Positions 37,485 through 45,768 of a DNA stretch of 64,000 nucleotides are shown here, in pieces. The first letter of the stretch is position 1; every line of letters begins with the position of its first letter. Below the pieces are notes generated by a model, which saw only the letters and a program-made list of their open reading frames with translations, was not told where the DNA came from and made no database searches. The stretch lies in contig JACKLA010000005.1 of NCBI GenBank assembly GCA_024236155.1, forward strand, positions 61,001-125,000. Direction: 5' to 3'. Source of the DNA: Sphingomonadaceae bacterium (lineage in GTDB: Bacteria > Pseudomonadota > Alphaproteobacteria > Sphingomonadales > Sphingomonadaceae). The position numbers and the translations under genes were made by a program.

Positions 37485-37640
37485 TCAGATGGCTGCAAGT
37501 TCTTCCTTGATCAGGAGCTTGCGCTTCTTGAGTTGCTGGATCGTGCTGTCGTCAGGGGCGGGCCGGTTCATCTCCTCGCGAAGCTTGGCTTCGATATTGG
37601 CGTGCTTGGCTTCCAGTGCGCTGACGTGTGACGATACCAT
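37485..37640 (-). CDS. DUF465 (YdcH-like) small protein
   Basis: 51 residues, almost all helical and charged, ending LKKRKLLIKEELAAI, the conserved end of the DUF465 family. The family's function is unknown; small coiled-coil adaptor-like proteins are typical. GGAGAG lies close before the ATG at 37640. It is divergent from a second DUF465 gene at 37798; the two share the LKKRKLL core and may be paralogs. Confidence 0.85.
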   Translation of the reverse strand: MVSSHVSALEAKHANIEAKLREEMNRPAPDDSTIQQLKKRKLLIKEELAAI

Positions 37641-37797
37641 CTGGCTCTCCTTACCTAGGGTGCGACCCCGTGGGAGCGACTCGTCCTTCGCGGGCGAACC
37701 GCGTACAATCATCTAACCACAAGATTGTTAGCTTGCGAAGTCCTGACGAAATCCTAATCGATGGCTGGCGGGTCGTGCGCGACGAATCGATCCGCAG

Positions 37798-38007
37798 ATG
37801 GAGAGAAGTTTGACCGAGCTCGAGCTGCGCAAGAAGCTGGCATTGCTGACCACGGAACACCGCGATCTCGACGCGGCGATCGAGGCATTGCGCGCCTCCG
37901 GCTCGACCGACCAGTTACAAATCGCGCGGTTGAAAAAACGCAAGCTTCTGCTGCGCGACCAGATCGCGATCATCGAAGACCAACTGCTGCCCGATATCAT
38001 CGCTTAG
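37798..38007 (+). CDS. DUF465 (YdcH-like) small protein, second copy
   Basis: 69 residues, helical, with the DUF465 pattern: HRDLDAAIEALRASG, then LQIARLKKRKLLLRDQIAIIED. It is divergent from the 51-residue paralog across a 157-bp gap that must contain both promoters. That gap has ACAATC at 37705 and GATTGT at 37723, a loose inverted repeat. Confidence 0.88.
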   Translation: MERSLTELELRKKLALLTTEHRDLDAAIEALRASGSTDQLQIARLKKRKLLLRDQIAIIEDQLLPDIIA

Positions 38008-38190
38008 TCTGTTGTGAGCCGATCTGCGATCGGCCCCTCAAACGCCGGGCGCGGAAAAAACAGGCGCCGTTCCTGGTCGCGGCAGCCAAAGGGCGACCGC
38101 CCGCCCGCAGGTGCTCCGCAGCGCAGCGGAGGAAACAGCGCCGAGGACGAACGCCCGGATGGGCGTTCGAAACGCAAAAAGCGCCCCGCA

Positions 38191-38228
38191 ATGGGACAGT
38201 CCCATATTGAGTCAGAAAACTATCCACA
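38191..38228. promoter_or_regulatory. Palindrome and DnaA-box-like sequence upstream of the rcdA-like gene
   Basis: ATGGGACAGTCCCAT (38191-38205) is a perfect 7-1-7 palindrome. GAGTC (38209-38213) fits the GANTC site methylated by CcrM in alphaproteobacteria. CTATCCACA (38220-38228) differs from the DnaA box TTATCCACA at one base. All lie 35-72 bp before the proposed start at 38263. The combination would fit cell-cycle control, but each element alone could be chance. The rest of the 255-bp gap after the DUF465 gene shows GC-rich short hairpins and no gene. Confidence 0.35.
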
Positions 38229-38262
38229 GCCCGCTAGCTTGGTGGAATCGCGTAGCCTAGCG

Positions 38263-38733
38263 ATGGGGGAAATGGGCAATCCGACTGACATAAGCCAGCC
38301 GATTATCGAGGCACTCTACGCCGAAGCACTCGTGCTTGCGGACGAAGCGCGGCAGGTGTTCGACCTCAATCCCGTGCGCGAGACCGGGGAAGAGGCCGAC
38401 CGCACCCGCATGGCGCTGTCGGTAGAGGGCCTGCGCACCACTACACGGGTGATGCATGTGCTGGCATGGCTGCTCAACCACCGCGCCTATTTCGCGGGCG
38501 AGATCAGCGCGCTGCAATTGCGCCGCCACAGCAAGCTGCCTGCCGACCGTATGTCCGAGCGGGAGAATCTTGCGCTGCTCGAATACCCCACGCGCGACCT
38601 GATCCACGAGAGCGAGGCGCTGCACGCACGCGTTTCACGGCTCGACAATGCATGGCGCGAACGGTTCGAGATGCAGCCCTCTGCCGTCCATCGCCTGCGC
38701 GACCGGCTGAACCGGTCTTTTGCGCAGCATTGA
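38263..38733 (+). CDS. rcdA: RcdA-like protein (DUF1465)
   Basis: 156 residues. The DUF1465/RcdA helical pattern is present: ALYAEALVLADEARQVFDL, then SVEGLRTTTRVMHVLAWLLNHRAYFAGEIS and a short C-terminal helical region. In Caulobacter, RcdA is an adaptor that brings substrates to CpdR-primed ClpXP and supports CtrA destruction. The ATG at 38263 has no clear ribosome site; alternatives at 38191 and 38272 exist. It is convergent with glpK, 15 bases apart. Confidence 0.75.
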   Translation: MGEMGNPTDISQPIIEALYAEALVLADEARQVFDLNPVRETGEEADRTRMALSVEGLRTTTRVMHVLAWLLNHRAYFAGEISALQLRRHSKLPADRMSERENLALLEYPTRDLIHESEALHARVSRLDNAWRERFEMQPSAVHRLRDRLNRSFAQH

Positions 38734-38748
38734 CCCAGGGTCCTGGCC

Positions 38749-40221
38749 TTAAACAGCTGCCAAGGCGCGCTCCCAATTCGCCAGCCGCAGCTTGCGTACA
38801 CCTGGTTCCATACGCGGCTTGAAATGCTCCAGCCCGCCGCGCATCGCCGCACTGGCGGTTGTCAGGTCGGGATACATTGCGCATCCGACCGCCGCCAGTT
38901 TCGCAGCCCCCAGCGCCGTGGTTTCGACAAACTCGGGCCGCTCCACCGGCAGGTCGAGCAGGTTGGCGATATCCTGCGCCATCCAGTCGTTCGCACTCAT
39001 CCCGCCATCGATCTTCAGCGACGTCCATTCGGCCCCGTCGGCGGCGAAGGCTGCGGCAAGGTCATAGGTCTGGTGCGCCATCGCCTCGAGCGCCGCGCGC
39101 GCGATTTCGGCGCGCCCGGTGCTGAAACTCAACCCGGCAATCACGCCCCGCGCTTCGGGCAACCAATGCGGCGCACCAAGGCCGGACAGGCCGGGCACGA
39201 TCACCACCCCGCCGCTATCGGATATCGAACGGGCTAGCGTCTCGGTCTCGGCCGCCGTGCCGAGCAGGCCAAGTGAATCGCGCAGCCACTGGACAAGGCT
39301 GCCCGCGACGAAAACCGATCCCTCCAGCGCGTAGGTGCGCTTTCCGCCCTCCTGCATCAGCACCGTGCCGAGCAGGCGATGCGCCGAATGCGGCACCGCA
39401 TCTCCATGGTTTGCGAGCACGAAGGCCCCGGTGCCGTATGTGGCCTTGGTATCGCCGGGAGAAAGGCAGCCCTGCCCGATAGTCGCCGATTGCTGGTCGC
39501 CGACAAGCCCGCAAATCGGGATCGGCGCGCCAAACAGTTCCTTCAACGTGTGGCCGAACTCCCCACTCGTATCGACCACCTCGCCCAGCGCCGCATGCGG
39601 CACGCCAAACAGATCGCACAGCTCGGGATCGAACTGCGCGCCATCGAGCGGCAGCAGCAGGGTGCGGCTGGCATTGCTGGCATCGGTCAGATGCGCGCCA
39701 CCGGTCAGCTTCCACACCAGCCAGCTTTCGATCGTGCCGAGCGCAAGCTTGCCTGCCTCCGCCGCCGCCTTCACCGTCGGCTCGTTCTCGACCAGCCAGC
39801 GCATCTTGGTGCCGGAGAAATAGGGATCGAGCAGCAGGCCCGTTTCCTTCTGCACCCGATCCTCATGCCCCTCGCCGCGCAGCCTTTCGCAAAAATCAGA
39901 CGTCCGCCGGTCCTGCCACACCAGCGCCCGTGCCAGCGGTTCACCGGTCGTCTTGTTCCACGCGACAACTGTTTCACGCTGGTTGGTGATGCCGATGGCG
40001 GCAATGCGATCCGCCCCGCCCGCCTTGCTCACCATCTCGCGCGCGCAGGCGAGTGTGCGGTGCCATATTTCGGTCGCGTCATGCTCGACCCGGCCCGGCG
40101 CGGAGTAATGCTGGGTCAGTTCCTGCTGCGCGCTGCCATGCGGCTTGCCATGGCAATCGAACAGCATGGCGCGGGTGGAAGTGGTGCCTTCATCGAGCAC
40201 CAGCAACAGCTTTTCGGACAT
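38749..40221 (-). CDS. glpK: Glycerol kinase
   Basis: 490 residues. FGGY-family signatures: LVLDEGTTSTRAMLFD at the N-terminus, VAWNKTTGEP, VWQDRRTSDFCERL, DASNASRTLLL, a glycine-rich ATKATYGTGAF-type loop (TKATYGTGAFV) and KIDGGMSANDWMAQ near the C-terminus. It phosphorylates glycerol to glycerol 3-phosphate. GGGAGA lies five bases before the ATG at 40221; an upstream in-frame extension reads into the inverted-repeat element. No glpF or glpD is near, so it stands alone here. Confidence 0.95.
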   Translation of the reverse strand: MSEKLLLVLDEGTTSTRAMLFDCHGKPHGSAQQELTQHYSAPGRVEHDATEIWHRTLACAREMVSKAGGADRIAAIGITNQRETVVAWNKTTGEPLARALVWQDRRTSDFCERLRGEGHEDRVQKETGLLLDPYFSGTKMRWLVENEPTVKAAAEAGKLALGTIESWLVWKLTGGAHLTDASNASRTLLLPLDGAQFDPELCDLFGVPHAALGEVVDTSGEFGHTLKELFGAPIPICGLVGDQQSATIGQGCLSPGDTKATYGTGAFVLANHGDAVPHSAHRLLGTVLMQEGGKRTYALEGSVFVAGSLVQWLRDSLGLLGTAAETETLARSISDSGGVVIVPGLSGLGAPHWLPEARGVIAGLSFSTGRAEIARAALEAMAHQTYDLAAAFAADGAEWTSLKIDGGMSANDWMAQDIANLLDLPVERPEFVETTALGAAKLAAVGCAMYPDLTTASAAMRGGLEHFKPRMEPGVRKLRLANWERALAAV

Positions 40222-40243
40222 CGAAATCTCCCTTTGCACCGAA

Positions 40244-40514
40244 CTAGGCAGCGTGGACCAATTCCCCATGGATCACGGTTCGAGTCCAAATTTGTCCTGA
40301 CAAGGCGCGTGCGCGCAGGAAGTGCATCGCACTTCCAAGTGCGCGCAACGCCGTCAGGGCGGATTTGGACCGAACCCCTGCGGGGCCAGTCGAGAAACCG
40401 CCATTTCCGCGTCCCTCGTCCTTGAATATGCCAGGCATGTCCTTCGTCCTCACTCCTCGAACTGGCGGCTTCTCGACTGGCCGTGACCATGGGGAATTTG
40501 TCCACGCTGCCTAG
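40244..40514. repeat. Nested inverted-repeat element between glpK and the MBL-fold gene
   Basis: Outer arms 40244-40278 and 40481-40514 are about 94% reverse complements, beginning CTAGGCAGCGTGGAC. Inside are two large hairpins: 40277-40301 with 40353-40376 (TCCAAAT core), enclosing GGAAGTGC-ATC-GCACTTCC (40318-40336); and 40384-40403 with 40463-40482 (GGCCAGTCGAGAA, 19 of 20 matching), enclosing ATGCCAGGCAT (40428-40438). CCCC-TGC-GGGG (40375-40385) sits between them. This is far more structure than chance and occupies most of the 335-bp gap. It could be a MITE-like element or a structured RNA; no coding sequence is supported. Confidence 0.75.
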
Positions 40515-40556
40515 GGCCAAGGGTGCGCGCTCGACAAGCCCCGCTGCACCTTCCAT

Positions 40557-41462
40557 ATGCGGGTCATGGCAGCAATCCCGCCCAAACCCTGGCCTACCGG
40601 CCTTGCCGAGCAGGCCGAACCGCTGGTCCGGCGCATCCTCGCACCCAACCCCTCTCCCTACACTTTCACCGGCACACAGACCTATGTGGTCGGCTGCGAG
40701 GGCCAGGTCGCGGTGATCGACCCGGGGCCCGACGACGAAGATCATTTGCGGGCGATCCTCGCCGCTGTCGGCAAGGACCGGATCGTCGCCATCATGTGCA
40801 CCCACACCCATCGCGACCATTCGCCTGCCGCCAGACCGCTTGCCGAACGCACCGGTGCGCCGATCGTTGGCTGCGCACCGCTGGCGCTGAAAGTCGACGG
40901 CCCGCGCTCGGACGAAGCATTTGATACCACCTACGAACCAGACCGCGTGCTGGAGGATGGCGAAGCTATGACCGGCCAGTGCGAACTTGGCGGCTGGACA
41001 CTGCGCGCTATTCACACGCCCGGCCATACCTCGAACCATCTGTGCTTCGCGCTGGAGGAAAGCGGCGCGCTGTTCACCGGGGACCATGTAATGGGCTGGT
41101 CGACCAGCGTCGTCATCCCGCCCGACGGGGACATGGGTGACTATATGAAGAGCCTCGAAAAGCTCTACGCACGCGCCGATGAAGGGCGGGACCGCATATA
41201 TTACAGCGCCCACGGTGCCCCGATCGAGAAACCGCGCCAACTGGTACGCGGGATGATCGGCCATCGCCGCCAGCGCGAGAACCAGATCGTGCGGCTGCTG
41301 GGTGAAGGAGCCAAGGCAATCGAACAAATGGTGCCACTGATGTACAAGGGGCTCGACCCAAGGCTTACGGGTGCGGCAGGGATGAGCGTGAAGGCCCACC
41401 TGCTCGACCTGGAACGCCGGGGGCTGGTCAACCGTTCGGGGGATATATGGCAGACGATCTGA
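40557..41462 (+). CDS. MBL-fold metallo-hydrolase (LACTB2-like)
   Basis: 301 residues. The metal site THTHRDH is in CTHTHRDHSPAA; further ligands are in IHTPGHTSNH, FTGDHVMGW and YSAHGAP. The C-terminal helical tail (QLVRGMIGHRRQRENQIVRLL onward) is typical of the LACTB2-like branch, some of which are endoribonucleases or hydroxyacylglutathione-hydrolase relatives. Starts at 40557 and 40566 are both possible. Its stop overlaps the next gene by 16 bases. Confidence 0.85.
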   Translation: MRVMAAIPPKPWPTGLAEQAEPLVRRILAPNPSPYTFTGTQTYVVGCEGQVAVIDPGPDDEDHLRAILAAVGKDRIVAIMCTHTHRDHSPAARPLAERTGAPIVGCAPLALKVDGPRSDEAFDTTYEPDRVLEDGEAMTGQCELGGWTLRAIHTPGHTSNHLCFALEESGALFTGDHVMGWSTSVVIPPDGDMGDYMKSLEKLYARADEGRDRIYYSAHGAPIEKPRQLVRGMIGHRRQRENQIVRLLGEGAKAIEQMVPLMYKGLDPRLTGAAGMSVKAHLLDLERRGLVNRSGDIWQTI

Positions 41463-42148
41463 AAGAGAGCGAAACCGCGAACGACACGCTTGCGCCCGAG
41501 CCGCGGCGCGAGAAACCGCTGGCGCAGGTACAGGCGGTGCCTTGGCTGATCGTGATCCTGTTGCTCGCGCTGGCGGCATGGCTGGCGCTCAAGGCGTTCG
41601 GCCCGAACGAGACCAATGGCGATCCGGTCGCGACCTCGCTCGTCGCTTTCGAGCAGCAGAATGCGCTGACCGTGTTCAGCGCCCAGCTCGCCCCCGTCGT
41701 CGCGAGCGAGGACAGCCGCCTGTTCGGCACGATCAAGAGCAAACAGGTCGCGGTGATACCGGCGCGGGTCGACTACACGCTGGACCTCTCACGCATGGAC
41801 GAACGGCGGATGAAGTGGGACGAGGCAAGCAAGACCCTCACCGTCCAACTGCCCCCCATCCGCCTTGGCACGCCCAATCTCGACGAGAGCGAGGCGCAAT
41901 ATCTGCGTGAGGGCGTATGGATCAGCCGCGATGCGCAGGACAGCCTGACCCGTGCCAACACAAGGCTTGCCGAGCAGCAGGCGATGGAAGGCGCGGCCAA
42001 TCCCACGCTGCTGGCGCTTGCCCGTGATGCAGGGCGCAGTGCCGTGGCGCAGAACCTGGCCATCCCGCTGCAGGTCGCCGGTTTCGGCGATGTGAAGGTG
42101 GTCGTCACCTATGACGATGATCGAGCCTTGCCCAAAGCGGAAAAATAG
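41447..42148 (+). CDS. DUF4230-domain membrane protein
   Basis: 233 residues. One membrane helix at about residues 31-50 (VPWLIVILLLALAAWLALKAFG), an acidic N-terminal tail inside, and a DUF4230 domain outside with LFGTIKSKQVAVIPARVDYTLDLSRM and VQLPPIRLGTPNLDES. The function of DUF4230 proteins is unknown. It overlaps the MBL-fold gene, suggesting coexpression. Confidence 0.82.
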   Translation: MADDLKESETANDTLAPEPRREKPLAQVQAVPWLIVILLLALAAWLALKAFGPNETNGDPVATSLVAFEQQNALTVFSAQLAPVVASEDSRLFGTIKSKQVAVIPARVDYTLDLSRMDERRMKWDEASKTLTVQLPPIRLGTPNLDESEAQYLREGVWISRDAQDSLTRANTRLAEQQAMEGAANPTLLALARDAGRSAVAQNLAIPLQVAGFGDVKVVVTYDDDRALPKAEK

Positions 42149-42224
42149 CCGCCGCTGCCCCTCGTTTTCCCACGCATTGGCGGTATAGAACGCGCCGAGC
42201 GCATCGAGAATTACGGATCAAGAC

Positions 42225-43205
42225 ATGACTGCTGAGACCAAGCTTCCCACCGGCAATGATTTGCTCGCCGAGATCGATCGCCTGCGCAAAGAGCGCAATG
42301 CGGTGATCCTGGCGCATTATTACCAGACGCCCGATATCCAGGATCTTGCCGATTACGTCGGCGATTCGCTCCAGCTCAGCCAGATGGCGGCGGAAACCGA
42401 TGCCGATGTGATCGCCTTTTGCGGCGTGAAATTCATGGCCGATACCGCCAAGATCCTCAGCCCGGAAAAGATCGTCGTGCTGCCCGATATGGATGCCGGG
42501 TGCAGCCTCGAAGACAGCTGCCCGCCGGAAAAATTCGCCGCCTTCCGCGAGGCGCATCCCGATCATATCGCGCTGACCTATATCAACTGCTCGACCGAGG
42601 TGAAGGCGCTGAGCGACGTGATCGTCACCAGTTCCTCTGCCGAAACCATACTCCAGCAGATCCCGCCGGAGCAGAAGATCATCTTCGGGCCGGACCGCCA
42701 CCTTGGCGGCTATCTCAGCCGCAAGTTCAACCGCGAAATGCTGCTGTGGCCGGGCGTGTGCATCGTGCACGAGGCGTTCAGCGAGACAGAGCTGCTCAAG
42801 CTCAAGGCACAGCACCCCGATGCCCCGATCGCCGCACATCCCGAATGCCCGCCGACCATTGTCGACCATGCCGATTATGTCGGTTCGACCAGCGGCATCC
42901 TGAAATTCGCACAGGAGTTTGAAGGCGACACGCTGATCGTCGCGACAGAACCGCATATCATCCACCAGATGGAAAAGGCGCTGCCCGAAAAGAACTTTAT
43001 CGGCGCGCCGGGTGCCGACGGCAACTGCAGCTGCAACATTTGCCCCTATATGGCGCTCAACACGCTGGAAAAACTCTACGTCGCGCTGCGCGACCTCGAA
43101 CCGCGGATCGAGATCGAGGAAGGCCTGCGGCTGAAAGCCAAGAAGAGCCTCGACCGCATGCTGGAAATGGCCAGCAGCACCGTGGGCAAGGGGGATTTGG
43201 GGTAG
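42225..43205 (+). CDS. nadA: Quinolinate synthase A
   Basis: 326 residues, full length. Signatures: LAHYYQTPDIQDLADYVGDSLQLSQMA, FCGVKFMADTAKIL, PDMDAGCSLEDSCPPEKF, and CSCNICPYMALNTLEKLY near the end, holding Cys ligands of the 4Fe-4S cluster. It condenses iminoaspartate with DHAP to give quinolinate for NAD synthesis. nadB and nadC are not adjacent here. Confidence 0.95.
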   Translation: MTAETKLPTGNDLLAEIDRLRKERNAVILAHYYQTPDIQDLADYVGDSLQLSQMAAETDADVIAFCGVKFMADTAKILSPEKIVVLPDMDAGCSLEDSCPPEKFAAFREAHPDHIALTYINCSTEVKALSDVIVTSSSAETILQQIPPEQKIIFGPDRHLGGYLSRKFNREMLLWPGVCIVHEAFSETELLKLKAQHPDAPIAAHPECPPTIVDHADYVGSTSGILKFAQEFEGDTLIVATEPHIIHQMEKALPEKNFIGAPGADGNCSCNICPYMALNTLEKLYVALRDLEPRIEIEEGLRLKAKKSLDRMLEMASSTVGKGDLG

Positions 43206-43207
43206 GT

Positions 43208-43591
43208 GTGGTTCAGAAACTGACGCGACTGACCAGCCGGGTACTCGTTTCGATCCTCCTGTTGGTCTTTTTCGTCACCTTGGCGAGTGTCCTCCACGCC
43301 CGCGCCGCAATTGCAGGAGGAGCACTTCAGTTTCCGACGATCTGCCTTGAACAGCGGCACTTTGATGCCTGGAAATCGGGCCAATTCCCAAAACAGAGGA
43401 CAACGGATATCGTGGCTGGCAAGGTAAGAGCCTTCTACCTTGAACGTTCTGGACATCGCCGCATAAGCGAGTGGCACCTGCGCGGGGCATTTGCCATGCT
43501 GGGCGTATGGGTCGGGTACTCCACGCAAGAGCGGCGCAGAATGGCACTGATAGCCATCGCAAGCATGCCGCGTTGCCCCTTCGGGCGCTAG
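43208..43591 (+). CDS. Small hypothetical protein with one N-terminal membrane segment
   Basis: 127 residues from a GTG at 43208, three bases after the nadA stop. A hydrophobic helix (VLVSILLLVFFVTLASVLHA) follows a short positive N-terminus, then a basic, Trp- and Arg-rich remainder (RRISEWHLRGAFAMLGVWVG). No family is recognised. Its stop overlaps the convergent EamA gene by four bases. It is probably real because of the membrane segment and position, but an unsure call. Confidence 0.45.
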   Translation: MVQKLTRLTSRVLVSILLLVFFVTLASVLHARAAIAGGALQFPTICLEQRHFDAWKSGQFPKQRTTDIVAGKVRAFYLERSGHRRISEWHLRGAFAMLGVWVGYSTQERRRMALIAIASMPRCPFGR

Positions 43592-44538
43592 GCTGAAGCT
43601 TTCTCGGCGATTGCATCAGTCGTTGCTGATTTTTGGTTCGTCACCCGCGACACAACCAGCGCCCCGCCAAGCAGCATCATCCCCACAATGTCCCACACCC
43701 CCAGCACCTCGCCGAACACGCCATAGCCGTAGAGCGCGGCGACGGCAGGCTGGGTCAGCAGGGCGAGGCCGATCACCAGCGGCGGGAAGTGGCGCAGGCT
43801 GAATACCAGCAGGCCTTGCCCGACTACCTGGCTCGACAGTGACAATGCGACCAGCGGTCCCCACCCGGTAGCGCTTTGCGGCAGTACCGGTTCGCCCAAT
43901 GCCAGCGCCATCACCAACAGCACCGGGCAGGCGAAAATGCTGACCCACGCCAGCAGGCTCCACGCACCTATGCCCTTGCGTGCATCCTGCAGGGTCAACA
44001 GGTAGATTGCATAGCTCAGCCCTGCGAACAGGCAGAACAGGTCGCCCAGCAGTGTCGCGGTGCTGATCTCAAGGCTTTCGCCCATCAGGATCGCCGCGCC
44101 GCCCAGCGCGAAGACGATCGCCAGCCACTCCAGCCCGCGTGGCAGGGTGCGCGCGACGACGAAGCCCCAGAACAGCAGCACGATGCTGCCCGCATTGCCG
44201 AACAATGTCGCATTGCCCAACCGGGTCAACCCGATGCCATAGTGCCAGCTGGCGAGGTCGAATGCGAAGGCACTTGCCCCCAGTGCCACCAGCAACAGGT
44301 TGCGGCGCGGTATCCCTGCCAGTTTCTGCCCTGTGCTGCGGGCCAGCAGGACAAGAAAGGGGAGCGCAAGGAACAACCGCCAGAAGGCCGCCGAAACCGG
44401 TCCCGTATCAGCCAGCCGCACTGCCCAGGGGCCGAGCGCAAGGAACACGTTTCCGGCGAGCAATGCCAGCAGCAAGGCCCAGCCCGGCCAAGTCGCGCTA
44501 TCATCCCTGATGGCGTTTGTTGCGGTTGTATCTTTCAC
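43588..44538 (-). CDS. EamA/DMT-superfamily transporter
   Basis: 316 residues with about ten hydrophobic helices in two EamA repeats, each ending in a GLLA/LGG-type helix (for example LEWLAIVFALGGAAILMGESL and VWDIVGMMLLGGALVVSRV). These carry metabolites or drugs across the inner membrane; the substrate is unknown. A GTG start at 44538 is chosen, since longer versions read into the leader of the next gene; the ribosome site is weak. It is divergent from the old yellow enzyme gene. Confidence 0.82.
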   Translation of the reverse strand: MKDTTATNAIRDDSATWPGWALLLALLAGNVFLALGPWAVRLADTGPVSAAFWRLFLALPFLVLLARSTGQKLAGIPRRNLLLVALGASAFAFDLASWHYGIGLTRLGNATLFGNAGSIVLLFWGFVVARTLPRGLEWLAIVFALGGAAILMGESLEISTATLLGDLFCLFAGLSYAIYLLTLQDARKGIGAWSLLAWVSIFACPVLLVMALALGEPVLPQSATGWGPLVALSLSSQVVGQGLLVFSLRHFPPLVIGLALLTQPAVAALYGYGVFGEVLGVWDIVGMMLLGGALVVSRVTNQKSATTDAIAEKASA

Positions 44539-44608
44539 CGCCGCCCCATAGCTTGGGTTGCAATTCGGGACGAGAAAAATTCCGCCCGCAACAAGGAAAG
44601 GAACTCTC

Positions 44609-45718
44609 TTGACCGACACGCTCTTCCAGCCGCTGACGCTTGGTGCAATCGAAACGAAGAACCGCATCCACATGGCCCCGCTCACCCGGGGGCGTGCTAC
44701 CTTGCCCGGTTCGGTCCCGAACGAGATGATGGCGACATATTACCGCCAGCGCGCCGGTGCAGGCCTGATTATCAGCGAAGCGACCGGGATCAGCGTGGAA
44801 GGTCTTGGCTGGCCTGCCGCGCCGGGTATCTGGAGCGACGAGCAGGTCGAAGGCTGGAAGCAGGTGACGCAGGCGGTGCACGAGGAAGGCGGCAAGATCG
44901 TACTGCAATTGTGGCATATGGGCCGGATCGTCCACCCCGATTTCCTTGGCGGCAAACCGGGTGTCTCGGCTAGCGCAACCACCGCGCCGGACCACGCGCA
45001 CACGCCGACAGGGCGCAAGCCACACGAACAGGCACGCGCACTCGAACTCGATGAAATCCCGCGCGTCGTTGCCGATTATCGCCATGCCGCCGAAAATGCG
45101 AAAAAGGCCGGGTTTGATGGTGTGCAACTGCACGGCGCGAACGGTTATCTGGTCGACCAGTTCCTGCGTGACAGCACCAATCTGCGTACCGACGAATATG
45201 GCGGTCCGCCCGAAAACCGCGCCCGTTTCCTGCGCGAAGTGCTGGAGGCCCTGATTGACGTCTGGGGTGCGGATCGTGTCGGCGTACGCCTATCGCCGAA
45301 TGGCGATACGCAGGGCTGCGACGATAGCGACCCGGCAGCAACTTTCGGCGCGGCGGCAAAGGTGGTGCAGGATCTCGGCCTCGCCTTCCTCGAATTGCGC
45401 GAGCCCGGCCCGGACGGCACCTTCGGCCGCACCGATGTGCCCAAGCAAAGCCCGATGATCCGCCAAATCTACACCGGCCCGCTGGTGCTCAACAGCGATT
45501 ACACCGCAGAGGAAGCCGCAGCGGATATTGTGGCGGGCAAATGCGATGCGGTCAGCTTCGGCCGCCCTTATATTTCCAACCCCGACCTCGACATCCGCAT
45601 TCGCGAGGGCGCGGAGTGGGCGCCCAATGCCGATGTGCCCAAGAGCTGGTACCTGCCCGGCCCGCAGGGCTATATCGACTATCCCACGCTCGCTGAGGCA
45701 CGGCAGGCTGCAGAGTAG
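44609..45718 (+). CDS. Old yellow enzyme-family alkene reductase
   Basis: 369 residues from a TTG at 44609, which has AAGGAAAGG eight bases upstream. The FMN TIM barrel has NRIHMAPLTRGRA, LQLWHMGRI, VQLHGANGYLVDQFLRDSTN (substrate His and Asn) and DEYGGPPENRARF. Old yellow enzymes reduce activated C=C bonds with NADPH and FMN, and act on nitroesters, quinones or enones. It may serve in detoxification. The 50 bases after its stop show no terminator. Confidence 0.9.
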   Translation: MTDTLFQPLTLGAIETKNRIHMAPLTRGRATLPGSVPNEMMATYYRQRAGAGLIISEATGISVEGLGWPAAPGIWSDEQVEGWKQVTQAVHEEGGKIVLQLWHMGRIVHPDFLGGKPGVSASATTAPDHAHTPTGRKPHEQARALELDEIPRVVADYRHAAENAKKAGFDGVQLHGANGYLVDQFLRDSTNLRTDEYGGPPENRARFLREVLEALIDVWGADRVGVRLSPNGDTQGCDDSDPAATFGAAAKVVQDLGLAFLELREPGPDGTFGRTDVPKQSPMIRQIYTGPLVLNSDYTAEEAAADIVAGKCDAVSFGRPYISNPDLDIRIREGAEWAPNADVPKSWYLPGPQGYIDYPTLAEARQAAE

Positions 45719-45768
45719 TAAATCCGGCGTAAGGGAAGTTTAGGGATTTTACACTATCGCGTCTCTCC

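Noticed and set aside
40244..40453. A 69-codon minus-strand frame inside the nested inverted-repeat element
   Set aside because: It has no domain or ribosome site and depends on the repeat arms; the sequence structure is better explained as an RNA or mobile DNA element.
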